Assembly (NCBI GenBank): GCA_965200885.1 | Contig: OZ241737.1 | Coordinates: 2,914,001-2,978,000 of the forward strand | Length of the DNA: 64,000 nucleotides | From: MPNP01 sp026710155 | GTDB lineage: Bacteria > Pseudomonadota > Alphaproteobacteria > Rhodobacterales > Rhodobacteraceae | Direction: 5' to 3' | Shown here: piece after piece, positions 26,722 through 36,051 of the stretch | Numbering within the stretch: position 1 is the first letter of the stretch | How the letters are laid out: the number at the start of each line of letters is the position of its first letter | Program-made: the position numbers and the translations under genes | Notes under the pieces: model-generated | Seen by the model: only the letters and a program-made list of their open reading frames with translations | What the model was told of the DNA's origin: nothing | Database searches by the model: none

Positions 26722-27417
26722 ATGAGTTTTCCTATGAATAAACAACTGTATCTTATACTTGGTTTTTTGGTAATCCTTGCTGGATTACCCGTTTCCATTC
26801 AAGCAAATCAAAGCTGTGATGATTCGTTGACTGGGGATTTCTATAAAAAAGTTGTTCCCACCAATCTTGACCGGTGTCTGGATGAACAGCCAGCGCTCAT
26901 AAACCTAACCACTTCTGGTGGATTAACAGTTCTTCATCTGGCTGCCGGCAATACCCAAGAACCCGAAATCCTCAAAATTCTGATAAATGCCGGTGCCAAC
27001 ATCGAAGCCAAGAGCAGTGAGGGATTTACACCCTTGCACATAGCTTCAGCACACAACACAAACCCCACAATCACCAAAACATTTCTTGATGCAGGGGCTG
27101 ACATCGAAGCCAAGGCTGAATTGGGACTGACCCCCTTGCATTCAGCAGCAGCCTATAATACCAACAATGAAATAATCGAATTACTTCTAAAAGCGGGAGC
27201 ACAAATCAATTCAAAAATTATATTGATTGGCTGGACGCCATTACACGCAGCAGCAGCCTATAATGGCAATCCAAAAATTATTGTGACCTTGCTTGAAAAT
27301 GGTGCTGACCCGGGGGCACCAGATGCACAGGGGAAAATTCCCCTTGATCTTCTATCTGAGAATAATAATCTGGCCTATGATAAAAATATTTATGAAAGGC
27401 TTTCTGAAGGACAGTAA
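26722..27417 (+). CDS. secreted ankyrin-repeat protein
   Basis: 231 residues. A clear signal peptide (hydrophobic 9-26, cleavage likely after the Ala in QANQ) is followed by about four ankyrin repeats, each with the TPLH.A consensus (TVLHLAAG, TPLHIASAH, TPLHSAAAY, TPLHAAAAY) and the GA(D/N)IEAK or GADPGAPD turn. No enzymatic domain. Exported ankyrin proteins can act as periplasmic chaperone-like or inhibitor proteins, or as effectors in host-associated bacteria; the sequence does not decide. It follows the GntR gene by 38 bases. Confidence 0.85.
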   Translation: MSFPMNKQLYLILGFLVILAGLPVSIQANQSCDDSLTGDFYKKVVPTNLDRCLDEQPALINLTTSGGLTVLHLAAGNTQEPEILKILINAGANIEAKSSEGFTPLHIASAHNTNPTITKTFLDAGADIEAKAELGLTPLHSAAAYNTNNEIIELLLKAGAQINSKIILIGWTPLHAAAAYNGNPKIIVTLLENGADPGAPDAQGKIPLDLLSENNNLAYDKNIYERLSEGQ

Positions 27418-27605
27418 ATACCTGATTGGCTTTTAGTCAAAAATGGTGTGCAACTCACTAGTTGATACCCTTGGTATATACCCCCACCCACCACTAACAA
27501 ATTCCAAACACCTGTTATCGAGATAATAAATCCCGCTCGGCATAATGGGGATTATCGGTTCCTTATCTATTTAACAGGGGCTTATACTAAGGCAACTAAT
27601 TAATA

Positions 27606-28198
27606 CGGGATTACATATTTGATTAAGCACACCTGAAGCGATCAATCCACCAGTTTGTCAAGATAATGCCCAAACAGGGATTGCCTCAATTCGATTTCCC
27701 TCGTCAATTCCCTGGTCAATTCCTCCCAGCAATCCAGTTTTCCAACAATCCCCGCCTGTTCCTCGATGGGGGGATATTGGAATGGTTTGCAGGTCTCTGA
27801 TGTATACATGGGGAACACCGGCACCTTCATTCAGGTGGTGAATGTGGTGTCACCTCCTTCTCAAAAACCAATGCAGGTGTCTTGGCAGCAGAATGGAATT
27901 GCCGGCATGGATTGAAAAGGAAATGGACAGCCGGACGGGAACCGTCCGGAAACCCACAAAACCTGCATGCACTCCCGATCCGGCGACGGCTATCACCTCC
28001 CCCTTCGCGATTGGACCCATTGTGGAAACATGCGGGCTTCCTTCACCCTGAAACAACCGGAACATCCCCTTCGACAACATCCTTCCGCGTGATCGGGATT
28101 CCTCTTTGGAACTCTGCGACATCTCCAAGTTTCATCAGGTGGGATTATCCGGATCGGAAGGAAAATTGCAAACCTGCTTAATCAAATATGTAATCCCG
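27606..28198 (-). mobile_element. 593-bp non-autonomous TIR element, copy 2 (inverted)
   Basis: Same 24-bp terminal inverted repeats as copy 1 and the same interior in opposite orientation, differing at about three positions by eye, including one extra G in the run near 28005. Unlike copy 1 there is no direct duplication at its borders (left flank AATTAATA, right flank AAAGTTTA). The loss may reflect an older insertion, flank mutation or recombination. It lies between the ankyrin gene and the end of the GATase gene, so it interrupts nothing recognisable. Confidence 0.92.
27642..28135 (-). pseudogene. HsdS recognition-domain fragment inside TIR element copy 2
   Basis: Minus-strand counterpart of the fragment in copy 1, with the same in-frame TGA after VPVVSG and the same C-terminal piece (PPIEEQAGIVGKLD...) ending at 27642. 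The extra G near 28005 adds a frameshift not present in copy 1, so this copy is further decayed. No upstream HsdS half or hsdM/hsdR gene is present in the window. Confidence 0.8.
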
Positions 28199-28281
28199 AA
28201 AGTTTATATATTTTTCGGACAGACACTATTTATTATCGCCAGGGTCAACACCTATCCAGTGTTTCGACAACCTTTAACCCA

Positions 28282-28998
28282 TTATTTGGATGCTGCATGT
28301 AACCAATTGATATAGACTCTTTCAGCCATTGATTCAAAATTCTTCATTTCGCGATTGCAATTACCACGTAAGCGGGAAACACCTCCCTTGCCAAACGTCT
28401 TGTTCAAGGCTGATTCGTAGGCAGGTATTTCAGCCCAGTTATCAACGGTATTCGGCTCAATCTCCAAGTGAAACTGTACCGAGAATGCGCGGGTATACCA
28501 ATTCATGGCCTGAATTTTACAAAGGGGGGAACTTGCCAGACAAACCGCACCTTCTGGCATCTGCTGGACCTCGGCACCATGCCACTGCAAACAGTTGAAT
28601 GTGTCAGGTATACCATCGAAGAAAATACTTTCACTTCCCTCTTCCGTAAGATCCACACCCATGACTCCGACTTCGGGGGATTCGGACTTGCCACATCTTC
28701 CGCCCAGTGCTTCGGCAAGTAATTGATGTCCAAGGCATAACCCCAAAAAGGGCAACCCCCTTTCCTTGACTGCTTCTCTGATGAATTCCTTCTCAGGTTT
28801 CAACCAGGGGTGAATATCCTCTTCCCAGACATCCATTGGCCCTCCAAGGACCCAAAGAGCATCATAACCATCCAGACTAGGCAATTGCTGACCTTCATCA
28901 AGTTCAATAGGGTCCCAGGTATGTCCATCATCTCGTAGCATTTTCCTGAAGGAACCAGGATGTTCGACTTTGGCATGTTGAAGTACCAGAATATGCAT
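28282..28998 (-). CDS. class I glutamine amidotransferase-like hydrolase
   Basis: 238 residues from ATG 28998, chosen because AAGGGAG lies eight bases before it. GMP-synthase-like GATase fold: GGPMDVWEED, nucleophile Cys in FLGLCLGHQLLAEALGG, and the His-x-Glu of the triad in VQFHLEIEP. It follows the GlnT/GmaS-like gene after 65 bases on the same strand, so it likely acts on a gamma-glutamyl compound (compare the PuuD-type gamma-glutamyl hydrolases). No synthetase domain is attached. Confidence 0.88.
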   Translation of the reverse strand: MHILVLQHAKVEHPGSFRKMLRDDGHTWDPIELDEGQQLPSLDGYDALWVLGGPMDVWEEDIHPWLKPEKEFIREAVKERGLPFLGLCLGHQLLAEALGGRCGKSESPEVGVMGVDLTEEGSESIFFDGIPDTFNCLQWHGAEVQQMPEGAVCLASSPLCKIQAMNWYTRAFSVQFHLEIEPNTVDNWAEIPAYESALNKTFGKGGVSRLRGNCNREMKNFESMAERVYINWLHAASK

Positions 28999-29063
28999 TA
29001 ACTTTTCTCCCTTGAGATTTGGCTTGACTTCTAATGGGCATTTCATTCATGAATGGTAAGATC

Positions 29064-30344
29064 CTAAACATCCAGGGCGTTTGCTTTCTCCCATGCTGAA
29101 AAATACCTCATATACTCATCCCATTCCTCTCCCTTCAATTTGGCATAGGCAGTGTGGAATTCTTTTCCAAAATATTTTCCCACAAAATCCGAATTTTCGA
29201 ATAACCGGAGGGAATCCAGCATGTTCAGGGGAAGCTTTGGAGCATTTTTTACCTTGTACCCCTCAGCATACATATCCAAATCAATTCGTTCACCTGGATC
29301 CAAATTGCGTTCAATCCCATCCAGAGCTGATGCAATCATGGCGGCTTGCAATAGGTATGGATTGGTTGCACCGTCAGCCAGCCGAACTTCAACTCGGTTA
29401 TCACCAGGAATCCTAATCATGTGGGTACGATTATTTCCACCATAGGTTACTGTATTAGGGGACCAAGTAGCTCCCGATGTGGTTCTAGGTGCATTGATTC
29501 TCTTGTAGGAATTAACCACAGGATTGGTGATCAGCGCAAGACTCCTTGCATTTTCAAGCATGCCGCCAATCACATTGTAGGCCAATTTTGATAGCCCCAA
29601 TTCACCATCTCCCTTCATCAGATTCTTCTTACCACTTTCTGCATCCCAGATTGACAAATGTACATGACAACCGTTGCCGGTGAGATTGGGCATTGGTTTG
29701 GGCATAAACGTTGCCTTGAAACCATGGATTTCAGCCAGTGATTTGGCCATGACCTTGAAAAATGTATGACGATCAGCCGTGGTAAGAGGATCTGAAAAAC
29801 CCCAGTTCATTTCAAATTGACCATTTGCGTCCTCATGGTCATTTTGATAAGGCTCCCACCCCATGGAAATCATCGCATCACTGATTTTGGAAATCACATC
29901 ATACCTTCGCATCAATGCTTGCTGATCATAACAGGGTTTGCTTCTGGTATCCGAATCATCAGAGAGCTTGTCACCTGTAGAAGAAAGTAAAAAGAACTCT
30001 GGCTCAACCCCTGTCATAACCTTGAAGCCCATGTTGCTGGCTCTCGTTATGAGTCTCTTCAAAACCAATCTAGGTGCATGATCAACTTTTTGATTATCCA
30101 TATGAAGATCACTTGGAATCCAGGCAACCTCCGGCTTCCAGGGCAAGGGATAAATATTGTCAGATGGCATGGCCAACATGTCAGGATGGGCTGGCGTCAT
30201 ATCCAGATGTGCAGCAAAACCGGCAAAGCCAGCACCCTCTTCCCGCATATCGTCAATTGCTGTTGCAGGTACAAGTTTCGAGCGGACAACCCCAAACAGG
30301 TCTGTGAAACTTACCAGATAATACCTGATTCCATCTTTAGTCAT
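29064..30344 (-). CDS. glnT: glutamine synthetase type III / gamma-glutamylmethylamide synthetase-like
   Basis: 426 residues from ATG 30344, with GGAGG just upstream. The opening YYLVSFTDLFGVVRSKLVPA and GAGFAGFAAHLDMTPAHPD are hallmarks of the GlnT/GmaS group. The active site has GVEPEFFLLS, NDHEDANGQFEMNWG, NGCHVHLSIWD and RIPGDNRVEVRLAD. GmaS ligates methylamine to glutamate, the first step of the N-methylglutamate pathway. Its neighbours (GATase, GlxA-type regulator, sarcosine-oxidase-like complex) fit that role, but a conventional ammonia-fixing GlnT cannot be excluded from sequence alone. Confidence 0.88.
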   Translation of the reverse strand: MTKDGIRYYLVSFTDLFGVVRSKLVPATAIDDMREEGAGFAGFAAHLDMTPAHPDMLAMPSDNIYPLPWKPEVAWIPSDLHMDNQKVDHAPRLVLKRLITRASNMGFKVMTGVEPEFFLLSSTGDKLSDDSDTRSKPCYDQQALMRRYDVISKISDAMISMGWEPYQNDHEDANGQFEMNWGFSDPLTTADRHTFFKVMAKSLAEIHGFKATFMPKPMPNLTGNGCHVHLSIWDAESGKKNLMKGDGELGLSKLAYNVIGGMLENARSLALITNPVVNSYKRINAPRTTSGATWSPNTVTYGGNNRTHMIRIPGDNRVEVRLADGATNPYLLQAAMIASALDGIERNLDPGERIDLDMYAEGYKVKNAPKLPLNMLDSLRLFENSDFVGKYFGKEFHTAYAKLKGEEWDEYMRYFSAWEKANALDV

Positions 30345-30429
30345 ACATCCTCCAATACCAAGCACGATTAATCGTTTTTGTCATTCAGCCAAAATGACTT
30401 CGATTCTTCCAGTTAATTTTCTTCCATTA

Positions 30430-30480
30430 GACAATTGCAAAAATTTTGTAATCGGACACGTCCTGACAAAAACATTTAAC
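30430..30480. promoter_or_regulatory. putative regulator site upstream of glnT
   Basis: The 167-base gap before glnT contains, on the minus strand, TGTCAGGACGTGTCCGATTA (30449-30468). The TGTCCGAwT core recurs at 31472-31480 before soxB. A shared site for the GlxA-type regulator encoded between them would be sensible; evidence is only the repeated short word. Confidence 0.25.
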
Positions 30481-30511
30481 CTATTCCATTCCCGCGGTCA
30501 AAAAATACATT

Positions 30512-31465
30512 TCAGGATTTTTTCCCTTTTCTATATGTTGTTGGCGGCAAACCGAATTGTTCACTGAATGCTTTTGAGAAATGAACCGTAGATGAAAAAC
30601 CGGTGGCCTGCAATATTTCGTTGTTTGTCAAGGATGAACTTTCAATCAATTTTCTGGCAACCTCCAGTCTGGTATTTCGGCAGAACTTCATGACAGATGT
30701 TCCTATTTCCTGCTGGAATAATCTGTTCAGATGGCGGGAACTCATCCCGACCAACCTGGCTATTTGCTCCAAAGTCAGCGGGTCAGCTATGTGGTTTTCG
30801 ATCAGTTCTATGGAACTGAGGACAGGTCCGACCTGTGTTCCAAACCGTTCCTCCAGACCCGACTTCTGTGCTTCACCCGGTTTGCGTACATCAGTATGAA
30901 TAAACCAGTCGGAAACATCCCTGGCAAATTTTGTTCCAAACTCCCTTGCAATCAAAAGATGCATCAGATCCAGCGGTGCGGTTCCACCTGAACAGGTTAT
31001 TCGATTGCGGTCAATGACAAATAACGATCTCTCCAAGATCAGATTCGGATACATTTGTTCAAGTAATGAAACGTGTTCCCAATGAACCGTCATGCGGTAA
31101 TCCTTCATCAAACCGACTTTGGCAAGAATTACCGGACCACCGGAAATACCCCCCAACACAGTATCGGTTTCGGATACTTCAGCGAGCCACTCGAACAATT
31201 CCGGATGGTCAACTTTGAAGGGATCACCACCTGCTACAAGAAACAGGAAATCCAAACCCAGGGCTTCATCATAACAACGGGTCACAAACTCCGCCCCGGA
31301 GGAGCTCTTGATACGATTGCCTTTTGTCGAAAAATGACTTATTTCAAACAGGTTCTCCGCCGAAAGGAGGTTTCCAGCCCGCAATGGTTCAATGGCACTC
31401 GAATACGACAAAAGTGGAAAGCCATCGATCAATAGAAAGCCGATTTTGATTTTTTTACCTCGCAA
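30512..31465 (-). CDS. GlxA-family AraC-type transcriptional regulator
   Basis: 317 residues. N-terminal DJ-1/PfpI-like domain (about 6-175) with AGGDPFKVDHPELF and ISGGPVILAKVGLM followed by TVHWEH, the pattern of GlxA/CdhR/GbdR regulators of betaine, carnitine and sarcosine catabolism. C-terminal AraC helix-turn-helix pair (LTLEQIARLVGMSSRHLNRL and NNEILQATGFSSTVHFSKAF). The start is a TTG with no ATG in frame nearby. It diverges from soxBDAG across 96 bases and shares strand with glnT, so it probably activates one or both. Confidence 0.9.
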   Translation of the reverse strand: MRGKKIKIGFLLIDGFPLLSYSSAIEPLRAGNLLSAENLFEISHFSTKGNRIKSSSGAEFVTRCYDEALGLDFLFLVAGGDPFKVDHPELFEWLAEVSETDTVLGGISGGPVILAKVGLMKDYRMTVHWEHVSLLEQMYPNLILERSLFVIDRNRITCSGGTAPLDLMHLLIAREFGTKFARDVSDWFIHTDVRKPGEAQKSGLEERFGTQVGPVLSSIELIENHIADPLTLEQIARLVGMSSRHLNRLFQQEIGTSVMKFCRNTRLEVARKLIESSSLTNNEILQATGFSSTVHFSKAFSEQFGLPPTTYRKGKKS

Positions 31466-31471
31466 AATACA

Positions 31472-31497
31472 TGTCCGAATTTGTTAAGTTTCTGTCC
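31472..31497. promoter_or_regulatory. TGTCC direct repeat between the regulator and soxB
   Basis: TGTCC occurs at 31472-31476 and again at 31493-31497, 21 bases apart (two helical turns), in the 96-base gap between the GlxA-type regulator and soxB. AraC-family dimers commonly bind such direct half-sites. Weak evidence. Confidence 0.3.
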
Positions 31498-31561
31498 TGT
31501 TTTGCAATATACATTTAACATGGATAGCAATATCATGCATTAATTGTGAGTTTGGCAATCA

Positions 31562-32809
31562 ATGAAGTATTCACTCTGGAACATATTTAGACAAGGTCTG
31601 CGAGGCAATAAGGATTGGCCGGTGATGTGGCGTGACCCGGAACCTCAGCAGCACTATGATGTCATCATTATTGGCGCTGGACATGGAATGGCCGCTGCCT
31701 ACTACCTGGCCAAGGTATATGGCATAAGAAAGGTTGCGGTTTTGGAAAAAGGATGGCTTGGTTCGGGCAATACCGGACGCAACACAACCATAATCAGATC
31801 AAACTATCTTCTGCCGGATAATGAACCCTTTTACGAATTTTCAATGAAACTGTGGGAGGGGCTGGAACAGGATTTCAACTTCAACGCCATGGTTTCACAA
31901 CGGGGCATACTGAATCTGTTTCACTCCGACCCTCAACGGGATGCCTTTGCCAGAAGAGGCAACTCGATGCTGCTGGCAGGGGCTGATGCCGTTCTGCTGG
32001 ACGAAAATCTCATCCGTAAAATGTGTCCGTTCCTGGATTACGAAAACGCCCGTTTCCCTGTCAAGGGGGCTCTTTGGCAGCCACGTGGGGGTACGGTACG
32101 ACACGATGCCGTGGTCTGGGGTTATGCCAGGGGAGCAGATCGTTTGGGAGTCGATATCATTCAAAATTGTGAAGTGACCGGATTTGATATCATGGATGGT
32201 ATCTGTCGGGGAGTCGAAACAACCAAAGGAGCGATAAAAGCCAATAAGGTTGGTGTAAGTGTTGCCGGCTCCTCCAGCAAGGTAATGGCACAGGCGGGAA
32301 TGCGTCTGCCAATTGAATCCCATGTTTTGCAAGCCTTTGTTTCAGAAGGGTTGAAGCCTTGCCTTCCCGGTGTCATTACCTTTGGTGCAGGGCATTTCTA
32401 TGTCAGCCAATCAGACAAGGGAGGGTTGGTTTTCGGTGGTGATCTTGATGGTTACAACTCCTATGCCCAAAGGGGTAATTTGCCAACCGTAGAAGATGTT
32501 TGCGAAGGAGGCATGGCGATCATGCCGATGATAGGAAAGGCCAGGTTGTTGAGGATGTGGGGAGGTCTGATGGATATGTCCATGGACGGGTCGCCCATAA
32601 TTGACAAAACCCATATTTCCGGATTGTATTTCAATGGCGGCTGGTGCTATGGAGGATTCAAGGCTACCCCGGCTTCGGGATATTGCATGGCTCATTTGCT
32701 TGCCACGGATGAACCCCATCATACTGCAAACGCATTTCGCCTTGACCGCTTCAGCAAGGGGCTGATGATCGATGAAAAAGGTGTTGGGGCCCAACCCAAT
32801 CTTCATTAG
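31562..32809 (+). CDS. soxB: sarcosine oxidase / N-methylglutamate dehydrogenase beta-type subunit
   Basis: 415 residues of the SoxB family. N-terminal FAD site VIIIGAGHGMAAAYYLA, the GSGNTGRNTTIIRSNYLLP block, the conserved His in TVRHDAVVWG (the covalent flavin site in SoxB), and the closing FNGGWCYGGFKATPASG. It forms the flavin-bearing catalytic subunit of the four-part complex with the next three genes. The same architecture is used by sarcosine oxidase (SoxBDAG) and N-methylglutamate dehydrogenase (MgdABCD). Linkage to a GmaS-like ligase and mgsABC favours the latter without proving it. Confidence 0.92.
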   Translation: MKYSLWNIFRQGLRGNKDWPVMWRDPEPQQHYDVIIIGAGHGMAAAYYLAKVYGIRKVAVLEKGWLGSGNTGRNTTIIRSNYLLPDNEPFYEFSMKLWEGLEQDFNFNAMVSQRGILNLFHSDPQRDAFARRGNSMLLAGADAVLLDENLIRKMCPFLDYENARFPVKGALWQPRGGTVRHDAVVWGYARGADRLGVDIIQNCEVTGFDIMDGICRGVETTKGAIKANKVGVSVAGSSSKVMAQAGMRLPIESHVLQAFVSEGLKPCLPGVITFGAGHFYVSQSDKGGLVFGGDLDGYNSYAQRGNLPTVEDVCEGGMAIMPMIGKARLLRMWGGLMDMSMDGSPIIDKTHISGLYFNGGWCYGGFKATPASGYCMAHLLATDEPHHTANAFRLDRFSKGLMIDEKGVGAQPNLH

Positions 32810-32821
32810 GATTAGAGATCA

Positions 32822-33103
32822 ATGATTATCGAACATCCACTTCTGGGCCCAAGAGATGCAGCGGAATTCGTTTATCTGGGGGATGCAAGCCTGATCGCTC
32901 GTCCCGACTGGGAGAATCCAGATGCCGATAAGGAGTTTTTTGAATATCTCTACCTCAGGGACAACCCCGAAGGCACGCACCGGGAACTTTGGTATCACGA
33001 GCAGGGTGGCAGGTCCTGGCTGGTGGTCACCAGAAACACGCTTACCCATGAAATCCTGAATGTGGAATTGGCCAGACAGGTCGCACTGGCAATGGGGCGT
33101 TGA
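32822..33103 (+). CDS. soxD: sarcosine oxidase delta-type subunit lacking zinc ligands
   Basis: 93 residues, 12 bases after soxB. It follows the SoxD pattern: GPRDAAEFVYLGDA, the middle YLYLRDNPEGTHRELW, then RSWLVVTRNTLTHEI. Family members usually carry a zinc knuckle, CPxCG near the start and a Cys after GG near residue 65. Here those positions read HPLLG and EQGGRS and no Cys is present, so this subunit should not bind zinc as SoxD does. That may mark a different enzyme (for example the MgdB type). Small scaffold subunit of the complex. Confidence 0.85.
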   Translation: MIIEHPLLGPRDAAEFVYLGDASLIARPDWENPDADKEFFEYLYLRDNPEGTHRELWYHEQGGRSWLVVTRNTLTHEILNVELARQVALAMGR

Positions 33104-33108
33104 GAGTC

Positions 33109-36051
33109 ATGTTTTCCAGACTTCCAGAAGGCGGGTTGATTGACAGGGAACATTCCTTTTCCTTTACCTTCAACAACAAAAAGAGGATTGGATACAAGGG
33201 AGATACCCTTGCTTCCGCTCTGCTGGCAAACAATCAGCTGTTCATTGCGCGATCTTTCAAATACCATCGCCCAAGGGGAGTGTTTTCAGCCGGTTCGGAA
33301 GAACCCAACGCACTTGTCCAACTCGGGCGTGGGAGTTTTTCGGAGCCGAATACCAAGACAACCAACATTGAATTGCATGACAACCTCAATGCCAAAAGCC
33401 AGAACTACAAACTCTCCCTTCAGTTTGACCTTTTGGGAATCAATGACAAGCTTTCACCTTTCCTGTCGGCGGGCTTCTATTACAAAACCTTCATGTGGCC
33501 CAAGCTGTTCTGGGAAAAGCTCTATGAACCCATAATTCGAAGTTCGGCCGGATTGGGCAAACTGTCTGGATATCCGGACCCTGACAATTATGACAAGGGC
33601 TTCCTTCATTGTGATATACTGGTTGTTGGAGGTGGTCCAAGCGGCTTGTTTTCTGCCCTTGTGGCTGGACGGGCAGGAGCAAGGGTCATTTTGGCTGATG
33701 AGGATTTTCGTTTGGGGGGCAGGTTGAATTCCGACAGGGAAGAAATCAACAACCAATCAGGTCGGGAATGGACAACCCAAACGATAGCAGAATTAAAATC
33801 CCTGGATAATGTAAGGCTGCTGCCTAGAACGGTGGTTTTCGGCAATTATGATCATGGCATTTTTGGAGCCCTGGAACAAAGACCTGATGCTTTGCCGGGC
33901 ATCAACAAAAAGCCTAAAACGGTTCTCTGGAGAATCTATTCCAAGCGTTCCATCATTTGTACCGGTGCTACCGAGCGCTCCATTGGTTTTGGCAATAATG
34001 ACAGGCCGGGAATTCTGCTGGCAGGTGCAATGAGGACCTATCTCAATCGATTTGCCGTCAAGCCTGGAGATCAGGTTGCATTATTCACCAATAATGATTC
34101 GGGGTTGAAAACGGCCAATGACCTTGCCGATAGGGATATTGCTGTAACTGTCATTGATACACGACCGAATCAGGATCAAAATACCGACAATAAATATCAT
34201 GACTATATTGCTGGTGGAAGGGTTGCAGATGTCAGGGGTAAGAAAGCGATAAACTCCATAATCCTGACTGATGGCAAAAGCATCAAGGTCGATTCGCTGG
34301 CTGTTGCCGGTGGGTGGAATCCCAATGTTCACCTGACTTGTCATAAACGTACAAAACCTGTGTGGAATGAGAAAATCCAAGCGTTCGTACCAGGCAAGAA
34401 TTTGACAGATGGCATGAGAGTGGCGGGCTCGGCCAGTGGCCTGTTTGATCTGTCTTCAACCCTTCTTTCCAGTATTTCCACAGCCAATCTGACACTTGAG
34501 GATCTTGGATTCCCAACGAGTCAGTATCCCAACTTTGAAACATCGGCTGAACCAACTGATATAACGCCCTTCTGGCATGTGAAGGAAGCCCGATCAAGAT
34601 CATGGATTGATTTGCAGAATGATGTGACCACCAAGGATATTGCTCAAGCCCATAATGAGGGATTTCAGGATGTTGAACACCTCAAAAGGTATACAACCCT
34701 AGGCATGGCAACCGATCAGGGCAGGACTTCGAATGTATCAGCTTTGGCCATCATGTCTGAACGTACGGGTAAATCCATATCCGAAACCGGTATCACAATT
34801 TTCCGACCCCCTTATATCCCCATTCCCATAGGAGCACTTGCAGGCAGGTCCCGAGGCAAGCATTTCCGCCCGACCAGATTTACTCCAAGTCACCGGTGGG
34901 CCGAGAAGCAGGGTGCTGTTTTTGTTGAAACCGGCAATTGGCTCAGGGCACAATGGTACCCACTTGAGGGAGAAACACATTGGCGTCAAAGCGTTGATCG
35001 GGAGGTCTTGTCCACACGAGAATCGGTGGGTGTTTGTGATGTTTCCACCCTAGGTAAAATAGATTGCCAGGGCAGGGATACTGCTGAGTTTCTCAACAGG
35101 GTCTATTCCAATCCCTTCCTGAAACTGCCGGTTGGCAAGGTTCGGTACGGTCTCATGATGCGGGAAGACGGAATTGTCTATGATGATGGTACAGTTGCCA
35201 GATTGGCTGATAACCATTATGTCATTACCACAACCACGGCCAATGCCGTTTTGGTATTCCGGCAACTGGAGTTTGCCAGGCAATGCCTGTGGCCACAACT
35301 GGATGTGCATTTGATTTCCACTACCGATGGCTGGGCACAATTTTCAGTTGCAGGACCAAATTCAAGGAGCCTGCTTGCCAAGATTGTCGATGATTTTGAT
35401 CTTTCAAATCAAGCCTTCCCCTTTATGGCATGTGCCAATCTCACGGTATGTGGAGGACGGAAGGCCCGTTTGTTCAGAATTTCCTTTTCGGGTGAACTCG
35501 CCTACGAAATTGCAGTGCCGTCTCGCTATGGCAATTCCATGATGAAAACATTGATCAAGGCAGGTCAAGAGTTTGATGTCGTACCTTACGGTACCGAAGC
35601 ACTTGGTGTCATGAGAATTGAAAAGGGCCATTTTGCCGGGAATGAACTTACCGGTCAGACGACTGCATTTAACCTCGGTTTGGAGCATATGGTCTCAAAG
35701 AAAAAGGATTCCATTGGCAACAAATTGTCGGAACGGTCTGGACTGAACCAGCCTGATGGAATCCGGCTGGTTGGATTTGTTCCCGTGGACAGAAACCAGC
35801 AATTCAATGCCGGAGCTCATTTTATATCCAGGGGGAAGGAAAAAAATCTCGAAAATGATGAGGGATGGATGACCTCGGTTGCCCATTCTCCCACAATGGG
35901 ACACACCATTGGATTGGGATTCATCAAGAATGGTTTGAACCGGTTTGACGAAATTGTCCACGCTGTTGACCCTCTGCGAGGCAAAAACACCGATGTGAAA
36001 ATCTGTTCTCCACATTTTTATGATCCTGACGGAGAAAGACAGCGTGGCTGA
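33109..36051 (+). CDS. soxA: sarcosine oxidase / N-methylglutamate dehydrogenase alpha-type subunit
   Basis: 980 residues from ATG 33109 (the first possible codon, TTG 33100, overlaps the soxD stop). Residues about 15-90 form the 2Fe-2S-like fold without cysteines (GDTLASALLANN, SFKYHRPRG). About 165-480 is a dinucleotide-binding domain (DILVVGGGPSGLFSALVAGR, ICTGATERSIGF). About 600-975 is a GcvT-like tetrahydrofolate domain (GVCDVSTLGKIDCQG, EDGIVYDDG, SVAGPNSRSLL, FRISFSGELAYEIAV). It takes the formaldehyde-level carbon from SoxB and delivers methylene-tetrahydrofolate. Confidence 0.93.
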   Translation: MFSRLPEGGLIDREHSFSFTFNNKKRIGYKGDTLASALLANNQLFIARSFKYHRPRGVFSAGSEEPNALVQLGRGSFSEPNTKTTNIELHDNLNAKSQNYKLSLQFDLLGINDKLSPFLSAGFYYKTFMWPKLFWEKLYEPIIRSSAGLGKLSGYPDPDNYDKGFLHCDILVVGGGPSGLFSALVAGRAGARVILADEDFRLGGRLNSDREEINNQSGREWTTQTIAELKSLDNVRLLPRTVVFGNYDHGIFGALEQRPDALPGINKKPKTVLWRIYSKRSIICTGATERSIGFGNNDRPGILLAGAMRTYLNRFAVKPGDQVALFTNNDSGLKTANDLADRDIAVTVIDTRPNQDQNTDNKYHDYIAGGRVADVRGKKAINSIILTDGKSIKVDSLAVAGGWNPNVHLTCHKRTKPVWNEKIQAFVPGKNLTDGMRVAGSASGLFDLSSTLLSSISTANLTLEDLGFPTSQYPNFETSAEPTDITPFWHVKEARSRSWIDLQNDVTTKDIAQAHNEGFQDVEHLKRYTTLGMATDQGRTSNVSALAIMSERTGKSISETGITIFRPPYIPIPIGALAGRSRGKHFRPTRFTPSHRWAEKQGAVFVETGNWLRAQWYPLEGETHWRQSVDREVLSTRESVGVCDVSTLGKIDCQGRDTAEFLNRVYSNPFLKLPVGKVRYGLMMREDGIVYDDGTVARLADNHYVITTTTANAVLVFRQLEFARQCLWPQLDVHLISTTDGWAQFSVAGPNSRSLLAKIVDDFDLSNQAFPFMACANLTVCGGRKARLFRISFSGELAYEIAVPSRYGNSMMKTLIKAGQEFDVVPYGTEALGVMRIEKGHFAGNELTGQTTAFNLGLEHMVSKKKDSIGNKLSERSGLNQPDGIRLVGFVPVDRNQQFNAGAHFISRGKEKNLENDEGWMTSVAHSPTMGHTIGLGFIKNGLNRFDEIVHAVDPLRGKNTDVKICSPHFYDPDGERQRG

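Noticed and set aside
31466..31561. Glycine-type riboswitch before soxB
   Set aside because: The 96-base gap is too short and lacks the paired aptamer cores.
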